Positions 36,684 through 45,669 of a DNA stretch of 64,000 bases are shown piece by piece. The DNA comes from Akkermansia muciniphila (GTDB lineage Bacteria > Verrucomicrobiota > Verrucomicrobiia > Verrucomicrobiales > V1-33). The stretch is from assembly GCA_945900785.1 (NCBI GenBank), contig CAMDJM010000001.1, forward strand, positions 52,551-116,550, written 5' to 3'. Positions within the stretch are counted from its first letter, which is position 1. Every line of letters begins with the position of its first letter. The notes beneath the pieces were generated by a model. That model made no database searches. It was given only the letters and a program-made list of their open reading frames with translations, and was not told where the DNA came from. The translations under genes were made by a program, and so were the position numbers.

Positions 36684-39600
36684 ATGAACATCAGCCACTT
36701 TTTCATCACCCGCCCCATCTTCGCGGGGGTGCTGTCCATTCTCATCACCGTCATCGGTGCCATTTCCCTCCGTTCCCTTCCTGTTAGCGAATACCCCGAG
36801 ATCGTCCCCCCCACCGTCCAGGTGATCGCCGTTTACCCAGGAGCCAGTCCTGACGTCATCGGAGCCACCGTTTCCTCGCCACTCGAAGAAGCCATCAATG
36901 GCGTGGAAAACAGCCTCTACATGTCATCCCAGGCCACCGCTGATGGCACCATGAGTCTCACCGTCACCTTCAAGCTGGGCACCGATCTTGACAAAGCCCA
37001 GGTCCAGGTGCAAAACCGCGTCAACCAGGCCCTCCCCCGCCTCCCCGAAGAAGTCCGGCGCATTGGCGTCAGTGTGCTCAAGTCATCCCCCGATCTCACC
37101 CTCGTCGTCAACCTCATTTCCCCTGACAAAAAATACGACGAAATCTTCATCCGCAACTACGCCACCCTCCAGGTCAAAGACGTCCTCGCCCGCCTTCCAG
37201 GCATCGGCCAGGTCGCCATCTTCGGCTCCGGCGATTATTCCATGCGCATCTGGCTCGACCCCCGGAAAGCCGCGGCCCGCAATATCACCGCCACCGACGT
37301 CGTCGCCGCCATCCAGGAACAAAACGCGCAGGTCGCCGCCGGCACCGTCGGCTCCCCGCCCCTGCTCAATCCCACCGACCTTACCCTCACTATCAACGCC
37401 AAAGGCCGCCTCGTCACCGAAGAGGAATTCCAGAAAATCGTCATCAAAATCGGCGATCAGGGCCAACCCGTCTACCTCCGCGACATCGCCCGCATTCAGC
37501 TTGGAGCCAGCGATTACGTCCTCCGCTCCCTCCTTGATAACGAAGCCTCGGTCGCCCTCCCCATCTTCCAGCTGCCAGGCTCCAACGCCCTCGACCTCTC
37601 CAAAAACGTCCGCAGTGCCATGGACGAACTCGCCAAAACCTTCCCGCCCGGCCTCAGTTATAAAATCGCCTACGACCCCACCGTCTTCGTCGAAAAATCC
37701 ATCGACGCCGTCATCCACACCCTGCTCGAAGCGGTCCTCCTCGTCGTCCTTGTCGTCATCCTTTTCCTGCAAACCTGGCGCGCTTCCATTATCCCGCTCG
37801 TCGCCGTTCCCGTCTCGCTCATCGGCACCTTCGCCGTCATGCACGCCCTCGGCTTTTCCATCAATAACCTTTCCCTCTTCGGTCTCGTCCTCGCCATCGG
37901 CATCGTGGTGGATGACGCTATTGTGGTCGTCGAAAACGTAGAGCGGAACATCGCCCTCGGCATGGATCCCCACGCCGCCACGGAACAGGCTATGAAGGAA
38001 GTCACCGGACCCATCATCGCCACCGCCCTCGTGTTATGCGCCGTCTTCATCCCCACCGCCTTCATCAGCGGACTCACCGGTCAGTTCTACAAGCAATTTG
38101 CTATCACCATCGCCATCTCAACGGTCATCTCTGCATTCAACTCCCTCACCCTTTCCCCCGCGCTCAGCGCCATCCTGCTCAAATCCCACGGCGCCAAAAA
38201 AGACCTCCTCTCCCGCGCCCTGGATGCCACCCTCGGCTGGTTCTTCCGCGGCTTTAACAAATTCTTCGATGCCGCCGCCGCCCTCTATGGCTGGGCTGTC
38301 GGCCGCCTCCTCCGCCTCAGCCTGGTCGTCGTCCTGATCTATCTCGGCCTCGTCTGGCTCACCGGCATCATCTTCACCAAAGTCCCCGCCGGCTTCATTC
38401 CACAGCAGGACAAACAATACCTCGTCGCCTTTGCCCAGCTCCCGGACGGTGCCTCGCTCGACCGCACCGAAAAAGTGATCAAGCGCATGGGCGACATCGC
38501 CCGCCAAACCCCCGGCGTCAAAAACTCCGTCGCCTTCCCTGGCCTTTCCATCAATGGCTTCACCAACGCCTCCAACGCCGGAGTCGCCTTCATCGGCCTC
38601 GACGACTTTGAAACCCGAACCGACCCAAAACTCAGCAGCCCCGCCATCGCCTCCATCATCCAACAGCGCCTCTTCCAGGAGATTCCCGACGCCCTCGTCA
38701 TCGTGGTCCCGCCCCCTCCCGTCAACGGTCTCGGCACCAGCGGCGGCTTCCGCATCCAGATCCAGGACCGCAATAACCTTGGCTTTACCGAACTCTACCG
38801 CGTCACCCAGGAAGTGTTAAACAAAGCCCGCGCCCAACCCGCCGTCTTCACCCAGCCCTACTCCACCTTCCAGGTGAACGTCCCGCAACTCTTCGCCGAC
38901 GTCGACCGCGTCAAAGCCAAAGCCCAGGGCGTCAACCTCCAGGAACTCTACGCCACCCTCCAGATCTACCTCGGCTCACTTTATGTCAACGACTTCAACC
39001 GCTTCGGCCGCACCTACAAAGTCGTCGTCCAGGGCGACGAAGCCTTCCGCCGCAACAAAGACGACATCACCCAGCTCAAAGTCCGCAACGCCGCCGGCCA
39101 GATGATTCCCATCACCTCCCTCGTGGAGATCAAAGACTCCTACGGTCCCGACCGCGTCATGCATTACAACTCCTATCCCACCGCCGAAATCAATGCCGGT
39201 GCCGCCCCCGGCGTCAGCTCCGGCCAGGCCGAAGACGCCATGGCTGCCATCCTCAAAGAAACCCTCCCCCGCGGCATGACCTTCGAGTGGACCGACCTCA
39301 AATACCAGCAAATCCTCGCCGGGAACACCGCCATCTACATCTATCCGTTATGCCTGCTCCTCGTTTTCCTCGTTCTCGCCGCACAATATGAGAGCCTGCG
39401 CCTCCCCGCCGTCATCATTCTCATCGTCCCCACCTGTCTCCTTAGCGCCATGCTCGGCGTCTTCCTGACAAACGGCGATAACAACATCTTCACTCAAATC
39501 GGTCTCATCGTCCTTGTCGGCCTGGCTTGTAAAAACGCCATCCTCATCGTCGAGTTCGCCCGCGAAAAACAACTCCACGGCATGAGCGCCGCCGATGCCG

Positions 39601-39848
39601 CCCTCGAAGCCTGCCGCCTGCGCCTGCGTCCGATTCTGATGACCTCCATCGCCTTCATCGCCGGCGTCTATCCACTTGTCGTCAGCACCGGTGCCGGCAG
39701 CGAAATGCGACAGGCCATGGGCGTCGCCGTCTTCAGCGGCATGATCGGCGTCACCATCTTCGGCCTCTTCCTCACCCCCGTGTTCTATTTCCTTCTCATG
39801 AAATGGGGCGAAGACCGGAAAAAGACCGCAGCCCTTCCTTCTCATTGA
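36684..39848 (+). CDS. RND efflux permease, HAE1 family (AcrB/MexB-like), first copy
   Basis: The 1054-residue protein has full family length. It opens with the conserved FFITRPIFAGVLSILITVIGAISLRSLPVSEYPEI and carries the twelve-helix RND layout with two large periplasmic loops. The proton-relay region is conserved in FGLVLAIGIVVDDAIVVVENVERNI, and the late half includes LVGLACKNAILIVEFAREK. The product exports hydrophobic drugs or toxic compounds using the proton gradient. It belongs with the upstream adaptor. It is followed by a hairpin element at 39859-39912, then a second adaptor-pump pair. Confidence 0.97.
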   Translation: MNISHFFITRPIFAGVLSILITVIGAISLRSLPVSEYPEIVPPTVQVIAVYPGASPDVIGATVSSPLEEAINGVENSLYMSSQATADGTMSLTVTFKLGTDLDKAQVQVQNRVNQALPRLPEEVRRIGVSVLKSSPDLTLVVNLISPDKKYDEIFIRNYATLQVKDVLARLPGIGQVAIFGSGDYSMRIWLDPRKAAARNITATDVVAAIQEQNAQVAAGTVGSPPLLNPTDLTLTINAKGRLVTEEEFQKIVIKIGDQGQPVYLRDIARIQLGASDYVLRSLLDNEASVALPIFQLPGSNALDLSKNVRSAMDELAKTFPPGLSYKIAYDPTVFVEKSIDAVIHTLLEAVLLVVLVVILFLQTWRASIIPLVAVPVSLIGTFAVMHALGFSINNLSLFGLVLAIGIVVDDAIVVVENVERNIALGMDPHAATEQAMKEVTGPIIATALVLCAVFIPTAFISGLTGQFYKQFAITIAISTVISAFNSLTLSPALSAILLKSHGAKKDLLSRALDATLGWFFRGFNKFFDAAAALYGWAVGRLLRLSLVVVLIYLGLVWLTGIIFTKVPAGFIPQQDKQYLVAFAQLPDGASLDRTEKVIKRMGDIARQTPGVKNSVAFPGLSINGFTNASNAGVAFIGLDDFETRTDPKLSSPAIASIIQQRLFQEIPDALVIVVPPPPVNGLGTSGGFRIQIQDRNNLGFTELYRVTQEVLNKARAQPAVFTQPYSTFQVNVPQLFADVDRVKAKAQGVNLQELYATLQIYLGSLYVNDFNRFGRTYKVVVQGDEAFRRNKDDITQLKVRNAAGQMIPITSLVEIKDSYGPDRVMHYNSYPTAEINAGAAPGVSSGQAEDAMAAILKETLPRGMTFEWTDLKYQQILAGNTAIYIYPLCLLLVFLVLAAQYESLRLPAVIILIVPTCLLSAMLGVFLTNGDNNIFTQIGLIVLVGLACKNAILIVEFAREKQLHGMSAADAALEACRLRLRPILMTSIAFIAGVYPLVVSTGAGSEMRQAMGVAVFSGMIGVTIFGLFLTPVFYFLLMKWGEDRKKTAALPSH

Positions 39849-39858
39849 TAGCATGGGT

Positions 39859-39912
39859 CCGGGGATGTCGCTGCGCTCAATCCCCGGCTAACGGCTGATA
39901 TCCCTCCGGGAT
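39859..39912 (+). repeat. two-hairpin REP-like element after the first RND permease
   Basis: CCGGGGAT (39859-39866) pairs with ATCCCCGG (39880-39887), and ATCCC-TCC-GGGAT forms a second small hairpin (39900-39912). The element starts just after the permease stop and may double as a transcription terminator or attenuator before the second pump pair. Confidence 0.6.
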
Positions 39913-40096
39913 GGAACGGAGGAATCCCAAATACAGACTTTGATGCGGAATCGCCAGACCTCCATACCCCACTTCAGTGTCAGTTTCCCTCATGAAAATC
40001 CCACACGCCGTGGCCCATCGTTTATCCCGATTTAAGGTGCCCATGAACCCGGCATAACCGCGCCACTTCTTTTCGTCCCATTCCCCCCGAAACTCC

Positions 40097-41303
40097 ATGC
40101 GCCTACTCCCACTCCTCCCCTTCGCCGCCTTGGCGTTGACCGCCTGCCGCCCTCCGGTGCCCTCCGGTGCCCGCCACTGCACCGCCGCCGCCCATTCCCA
40201 CCGTTTCCGTTGCCAAGGGCATCCCTCGCACGGTCACGGAATACGACGAATTCGTGGGCCGCCTCGAGTCGCCGCAGAGCGTGGAACTCCGCGCCCGGGT
40301 CTCCGGTTATCTCGACAAGGTCCACTTCAAGGAAGGCAGCGAGGTCAAGCAGGGCGATCTCCTCTTCACGATCGACCCGCGGCCCTATCAAGCCGCCCTG
40401 GACCGCTTCCAGGCTGACCTCGACCGCGCGACCATCCGGGCCGACCTCGCCCGCAGTGAAGCCAACCGTGCTGAAAAACTCCTCGCTTCCCGCGCCATCT
40501 CCTCGGAAGAAGCCGAAACCCGCACCAAAGCCCTCACGGAAGCGGAGGCTGCGATCCGCTCCGCCCAGGCCGGGCTGAATGCAGCCAAACTGGACTTTGA
40601 ATTCACCACCATCCACGCTCCAATCTCCGGCCGCATCGGTCAGGCCCTCGTCACTCCGGGAAATCTCGTCAGTGGCGGCACCAGCACTGCTACAATCCTC
40701 ACTACCCTCGTCGCGCTCGATCCTATTTATTGCTATGTGGAAGTGGACGAACGCTCGTCCCTCAAATACCGCACCCTCGCCCGCGAAGGGAAACGCACCA
40801 GCGCTCTCTTTTCCGAAATCCCCGCCCGCATGGGCCTCACCAACGAAACCGGTTTTCCCCACGAAGGCAAAATCGATTTCGTGGACAACGCCGTCAAACC
40901 CGACACCGGCACCATCCGTGCCCGCGGCGTCTTTGAAAACCAAGACCGTCTGATGGCTCCAGGCTTCTTCGCCCGCCTCCGCATCCCGGGAAGCGGAACT
41001 TACGAATCCATCCTCATCCGCGACAGCGCCCTCGGCAGCGACCAGGGCCGTCCCTACGTGCTCGTTGTCGGCCCTGACAACAAAGTTCAATACCGCAGTG
41101 TCACCACCGGCCCGATGGAAGACGGCCTCCGCATCATCCGCGAGGGCTTGAAGCCTGACGAACGTATTGTCATCACCGGCCTCCTCGCTGCCCGGCCGGG
41201 GGCCATCGTCAATCCGCAGGAAAGCGACATGCACCCTGCCACTCCCAACGCGGCTCCTGCCGTGCCCCCGGCTCCCGCCACCCCTAACGGAAGCGCCAAA
41301 TGA
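40097..41303 (+). CDS. RND efflux periplasmic adaptor, second copy, signal peptide out of frame
   Basis: An ATG at 40097 starts a lipoprotein signal, MRLLPLLPFAALALTAC. A perfect 10-bp tandem duplication (CCTCCGGTGC at 40151-40160 and 40161-40170) then shifts the frame. Removing one copy joins RPPVPATAPPPPIPTVSV smoothly to the 378-residue adaptor body that reads from a GTG at 40167. The body is complete: RVSGYLDKVHFKEGSEVKQGD, a helical hairpin with ASRAISSEEAETRTKAL, and FTTIHAPISGRIGQALVTPGN. As written the mature protein would lack its export signal. Its stop overlaps the next pump start by four bases (ATGA). Confidence 0.88.
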
Positions 41304-44300
41304 ACCTTCCCCGCTTCTTCGTAGACCGCCCGATCTTCGCGGCGGTCCTCAGCATCGTCATCACCATCGTCGGCGCACTCGCCTATCTGGGCCTGCCCGT
41401 CGCCCAGTATCCTGACGTGGTCCCGCCCACCGTGGTCGTTAGCGCCACCTACCCCGGGGCCAATGCCCAGACCCTGGCCGATACCGTCGCTTCCCCCCTC
41501 GAGCAGGAAATCAACGGCGTGGAAAACATGCTGTATTTGTCCTCGTCCTCCACCAGCGATGGACGCATCAGCATCACCGTCACCTTCAAACTGGGCACCA
41601 ATCTCGATCAGGCTCAGGTCCTGGTCCAAAACCGCGTCAATGCCGCCCTCCCGCGGCTCCCGGAAGAAGTGCGCCGCCTCGGCGTGAGCGCCCTCAAGCG
41701 TTCGCCCGACCTCACCATGGCCGTCCAGTTCTTTTCGCCTGACGATTCCCGGGATACCATCTACCTCGCCAACTACGTCTCCCTCCAGGTCACCAACCGC
41801 ATCGCCCGCCTCCCCGGCGTCGCGGAAGCCGGCCTGCTGGGCGGGCTGGACTTCACCATGCGCATCTGGATGGATCCGCAAAAGATCGCCGCCCGCCGTC
41901 TCACGGCCGGAGACGTCGTCCGTGCCATCAAGGAACAAAATGTCCAGGTCGCCGCCGGCCAGTTGGGACTACCGCCCGTCCCTAATGGAACTGAATTCCA
42001 ATACACCCTTACCGCCCAGGGCCGCCTCCTTACCCCGGAGCAGTTTGGCGAAATCGTCATCCGCACCGGCGACAACGGCGATGTCATCCGCGTCCGCGAT
42101 GTCGCCCGCATCGAAATCGGCAGCAAGGATTACTCGCTGAAATCCTACATGGACGGCAAAAACGCCGTCTCCCTGCGCGTCTTCCAACTCCCCGGCTCCA
42201 ACGCCCTCGCCACTGCCGATGCCGTCTATTCCGAGATGAAAAAAGTCGCGAAACTCTTTCCCCCTGGAGTTGATTACCGCGTCAACTACGACCCCACCCA
42301 GTTTGTTAAGGAGTCCCTCAAATCTGTCCTCGTCACCCTCGTCGAAGCTATCCTGCTGGTCGTTCTGGTCGTGGTCCTCTTCCTGCAAAACTGGCGCGCC
42401 TGCCTTATTCCACTGCTGGCCGTTCCCGTTTCCCTCATCGGCACCCTGGCGGTGATGAAGCTCTTTGGCTTCTCCCTGAATAACCTTTCCCTTTTCGGCC
42501 TCGTTCTCGCCATTGGGATCGTCGTCGATGACGCCATCGTGGTTGTGGAAAATGTTGAGCGTTACCTAGCGAAAGGTTTTGCCCCGCGCGAGGCCACCCT
42601 GCGCGCCATGAAGGAAGTCACCGGCCCTATCGTCGCCGTTGCCCTCGTCCTTTGCGCGGTCTTCGTCCCTACCGCTTTCCTGTCAGGCATCACGGGCCAG
42701 TTTTACCGGCAATTCGCCCTCACCATCGCGGTCTCTACGCTCATCTCCGCGTTCAATTCCCTGACACTGAGCCCCGCCCTCGCTTCCCTGCTCCTCCGTG
42801 GCCACGCCGGGGAGAAAAAGCCCGACCTGCTGACACGCGGCATCAATCTCATCCTTGGTGGCTTTTTCCGCCTTTTTAACAAAACCTTCGACAAGCTCTC
42901 CGCCACCTACAGCAACCTCGTCCGCCGCCTCGTCCGCTTCAGCGTCCTTGCCCTGATTGTTTACGGCGGGCTCCTCGTCCTCACGGGCGTCACCTTCCGT
43001 GCCGTCCCTACCGGATTTCTCCCGCAGCAGGACACCGGTTATTTCCTCGTCGTCGTCCAGCTTCCGGACGGAGCCTCGCTGGAGCGCACCGATGCCGTGG
43101 TCCGGCGCATGGACGCCATGGCCCGCGAAACCCCCGGCATCGCCCACACCTTTGCTATCACCGGCTACTCCTCCGTCATCCAGGCCAACCAATCCAATCT
43201 CGGTGCCGCCTTCATCATTCCTGACACCTTTGATAAACGCCAGGATCCTTCCCTCACCGCCAATGCCCTGATGGCCACACTGAGGAAAAAATTCTCCGTC
43301 ATCCAGGAAGCCCGTATCCTCGTCGTTCCGCCGCCGCCCCTTCGTGGATTGGGCAATGCCGGCGGTTTTAAGCTGCAGGTCCAGGACCTGAACAACGCCG
43401 GCCTCGCCTCCCTTGAGGCTGCCACCAAACAATTCACCGACGCCCTCGCCCGCGAGCCCGGCCTCAGCTCCATCCTCACCGGATTCAAGTCCAACGTCCC
43501 GCAATACTACATCGACATCAACCGCGCCCAGGCCAAGAACATGGGCGTCTCCCTCGCCGACATCAACGAAACCCTGCAAATCTACCTCGGCTCCGTTTAC
43601 GTCAACGACTTCAACCTGTTCGGCCGCACCTATCAGGTCACCGCAATGGCAGAGCCGGAATTCCGCATCTCCCCGGACGACGTCGGCCGCCTCCAGACCC
43701 GCAATGCGGACGGCAAGATGGTCCCCCTCGGCACCATCGTGAATGTCAGGAAAACCGCCGGCGTGGACCGCGTCCAGCGCTACAACCTCTACACCGCCTC
43801 TGACATTTCCGGCAACACCGCGCCCGATCTCAGCTCCGGCGACATGATTGACAAAGTCGAACGCATCGGCCGGGAAGTCCTCCCCGAAGGCTACGCCTTC
43901 GAATGGACCGACCTCACCTATCAACAAATTCTGTCGGGCAACACTCTCATCTACATCTTTCCGCTCTGCGTGCTCTTTGTCTTCCTCGTCCTCGCCGCCC
44001 AATATGAAAGCTGGAGCCTGCCTCTCGCCGTCATCCTCATCGTCCCCATGTGTCTCCTCAGCGCCATTGCCGGGGTCTGGTGGATGCGTCAGGATAACAA
44101 CCTATTCACCCAGATCGGACTCGTCGTCCTCGTCGGTCTCGCCGCGAAAAATGCCATCCTCATCGTCGAGTTCGCCAAGCAGGAACAGGACGAAGGGCAG
44201 GACCGCTTCACTGCCGCCGTCAACGCCTGCCGCCTGCGCCTGCGTCCCATCCTCATGACCAGCTTCGCCTTCATCCTCGGCGTCCTCCCCCTGGTCCTGG

Positions 44301-44503
44301 CCAAGGGCCCCGGAGCTGAAATGCGCCGCGCCCTCGGCACCGCCGTCTTCAGCGGCATGATCGGCGTCACCTTTTTCGGCCTCCTCTTCACCCCCGTCTT
44401 TTATGTTGTCATGAGCCGCCGCCGGAAAGCCAAAACAGGGATTGCTCCGCAGATAAGCGGCCTGCAGGAAAATTCCCAACCGACAGAAAGCGCCCCGGTT
44501 TAA
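41300..44503 (+). CDS. RND efflux permease, HAE1 family, second copy
   Basis: The 1067-residue protein is full length and clearly paralogous to the first permease (FFVDRPIFAAVLSIVITIVGALAYLGLPVAQYPDV; FGLVLAIGIVVDDAIVVVENVERYL; LVGLAAKNAILIVEFAKQE). The late periplasmic loop differs, so substrate range may differ. It is translationally coupled to the second adaptor. With adaptor-pump pairs in tandem behind one TetR gene, both pumps probably respond to one signal. The damaged adaptor would leave this pump without its usual partner unless the first adaptor can serve both. Confidence 0.97.
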   Translation: MNLPRFFVDRPIFAAVLSIVITIVGALAYLGLPVAQYPDVVPPTVVVSATYPGANAQTLADTVASPLEQEINGVENMLYLSSSSTSDGRISITVTFKLGTNLDQAQVLVQNRVNAALPRLPEEVRRLGVSALKRSPDLTMAVQFFSPDDSRDTIYLANYVSLQVTNRIARLPGVAEAGLLGGLDFTMRIWMDPQKIAARRLTAGDVVRAIKEQNVQVAAGQLGLPPVPNGTEFQYTLTAQGRLLTPEQFGEIVIRTGDNGDVIRVRDVARIEIGSKDYSLKSYMDGKNAVSLRVFQLPGSNALATADAVYSEMKKVAKLFPPGVDYRVNYDPTQFVKESLKSVLVTLVEAILLVVLVVVLFLQNWRACLIPLLAVPVSLIGTLAVMKLFGFSLNNLSLFGLVLAIGIVVDDAIVVVENVERYLAKGFAPREATLRAMKEVTGPIVAVALVLCAVFVPTAFLSGITGQFYRQFALTIAVSTLISAFNSLTLSPALASLLLRGHAGEKKPDLLTRGINLILGGFFRLFNKTFDKLSATYSNLVRRLVRFSVLALIVYGGLLVLTGVTFRAVPTGFLPQQDTGYFLVVVQLPDGASLERTDAVVRRMDAMARETPGIAHTFAITGYSSVIQANQSNLGAAFIIPDTFDKRQDPSLTANALMATLRKKFSVIQEARILVVPPPPLRGLGNAGGFKLQVQDLNNAGLASLEAATKQFTDALAREPGLSSILTGFKSNVPQYYIDINRAQAKNMGVSLADINETLQIYLGSVYVNDFNLFGRTYQVTAMAEPEFRISPDDVGRLQTRNADGKMVPLGTIVNVRKTAGVDRVQRYNLYTASDISGNTAPDLSSGDMIDKVERIGREVLPEGYAFEWTDLTYQQILSGNTLIYIFPLCVLFVFLVLAAQYESWSLPLAVILIVPMCLLSAIAGVWWMRQDNNLFTQIGLVVLVGLAAKNAILIVEFAKQEQDEGQDRFTAAVNACRLRLRPILMTSFAFILGVLPLVLAKGPGAEMRRALGTAVFSGMIGVTFFGLLFTPVFYVVMSRRRKAKTGIAPQISGLQENSQPTESAPV

Positions 44504-44718
44504 TCCAACATGGCAAAAGACCGGTGGGTGCCTGTCACGGATGTTTTTCCGCCGCTGGAGACATTCCTGCAACTCTGGAGATCGACGGACTCGCGGCCTA
44601 TGGAGAGTAGCGTGCCTGCTTTGCCAGAACTGATGGGATCTGTTGCTTCCGCTGCCGCTGCCGCTGGCCATGCCTGATTCCGGATTGCGCCAGGGGTCAC
44701 CCACGCTAAATCAGGTTC

Positions 44719-45477
44719 ATGCCTGCCTCCGATGTTCCTGCCTCTCATCCCCGTTATCTTTCCCTGCTGACGCGGGAACGGATTGTGGCTGGAGTGGAAC
44801 GTGGGGTGACTTCGCTGCATGGTTTGATTGCGCATGGGCGGGGGGAGGCTTTTGACTATCTGATTGGAGAGCGCACGCATCCTTTTGCCACGGGTGCTAT
44901 CGCGGCAGCAGCAGCGGCTTTGAAACGGGCGCGGCATCCAGTGATCTCGGTGAATGGCAACGCTTGCGCCCTGGCAGCGGCGGATCTGATGGCCTTGGCG
45001 GAAGCGGCGGGGGCCCGGCTTGAGGTCAATATTTTCCATAGCTCTCCTGCGCGGGAACTGGCAATCCGCATGATGCTGCTGGAGGCCGGGGCCCGGGACG
45101 TCCTGATGCCAAGCCAAACCCACGCAATCCAGCATATCGATCATAACAGGAAATGGGTGCATCCGGAAGGGATCCTGATCGCCGATGTGGTTTGTGTGCC
45201 CTTGGAGGATGGAGACCGGTGCGAAGCCCTGGTGAAGAATGGCAAAACCGTGATCACCATCGACCTGAACCCTCTCTCCCGCACCGCACGGACCGCACAG
45301 ATCACCATCGTGGATAATCTGACCCGCTGTCTCCCTCTGCTGGTGCAGGCCGTCAGGGAATGCACCTCCCCGCCGGAAAGCCTGAATGCGTGGGACAATG
45401 CCGCTGCTCTGGCAGCAGCGGAAGCGGCCATGCGCGGCCCCCAGGCCGCGCATTCCAGTCCGCCGTCAGGACAATAA
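44719..45477 (+). CDS. 4-phosphopantoate-beta-alanine ligase, archaeal type (DUF137/COG1701)
   Basis: The 252-residue protein matches the archaeal phosphopantothenate synthetase family over almost its full length: SHPRYLSLLTRERIVAGVERG, TSLHGLIAHGRGEAFDYLIGERTHPFA, HPVISVNGNACALAAADL, ADVVCVPLEDGDRCEALVKNGKTVITIDLNPLSRTARTAQITIVDN. In archaea this enzyme joins 4-phosphopantoate to beta-alanine using ATP to give 4'-phosphopantothenate for coenzyme A, replacing bacterial PanC and CoaA. Only the poorly conserved N- and C-terminal ends differ. The companion pantoate kinase is not in the window. A CAGG lies just upstream of the start. Confidence 0.88.
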   Translation: MPASDVPASHPRYLSLLTRERIVAGVERGVTSLHGLIAHGRGEAFDYLIGERTHPFATGAIAAAAAALKRARHPVISVNGNACALAAADLMALAEAAGARLEVNIFHSSPARELAIRMMLLEAGARDVLMPSQTHAIQHIDHNRKWVHPEGILIADVVCVPLEDGDRCEALVKNGKTVITIDLNPLSRTARTAQITIVDNLTRCLPLLVQAVRECTSPPESLNAWDNAAALAAAEAAMRGPQAAHSSPPSGQ

Positions 45478-45630
45478 GTTCAGGTAAAGCGTCAGGATGG
45501 CAGGGCCGGACCCTGCGCCCATGGCGGTCGCCATGTCGTGTTCATGAATCCGTCCGCCCCTCGCCATTCCGCCCTAAAACCCATGGCCAATGCAATGTGG
45601 TGCGGGGAAATCCCCCATTCCGGTAGTGCT

Positions 45631-45650
45631 GCGCCGGCCGGGCCCGGCGC
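45631..45650. other. strong GC hairpin between convergent genes
   Basis: GCGCCGG and CCGGCGC form a perfect 7-bp stem around a CCGGGC loop. It lies between the end of the phosphopantoate ligase gene and the end of the E2 gene. There is no T-tract on either side, so it may not be a classical terminator. Confidence 0.35.
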
Positions 45651-45669
45651 GGGATTCACGGCAGGAACC

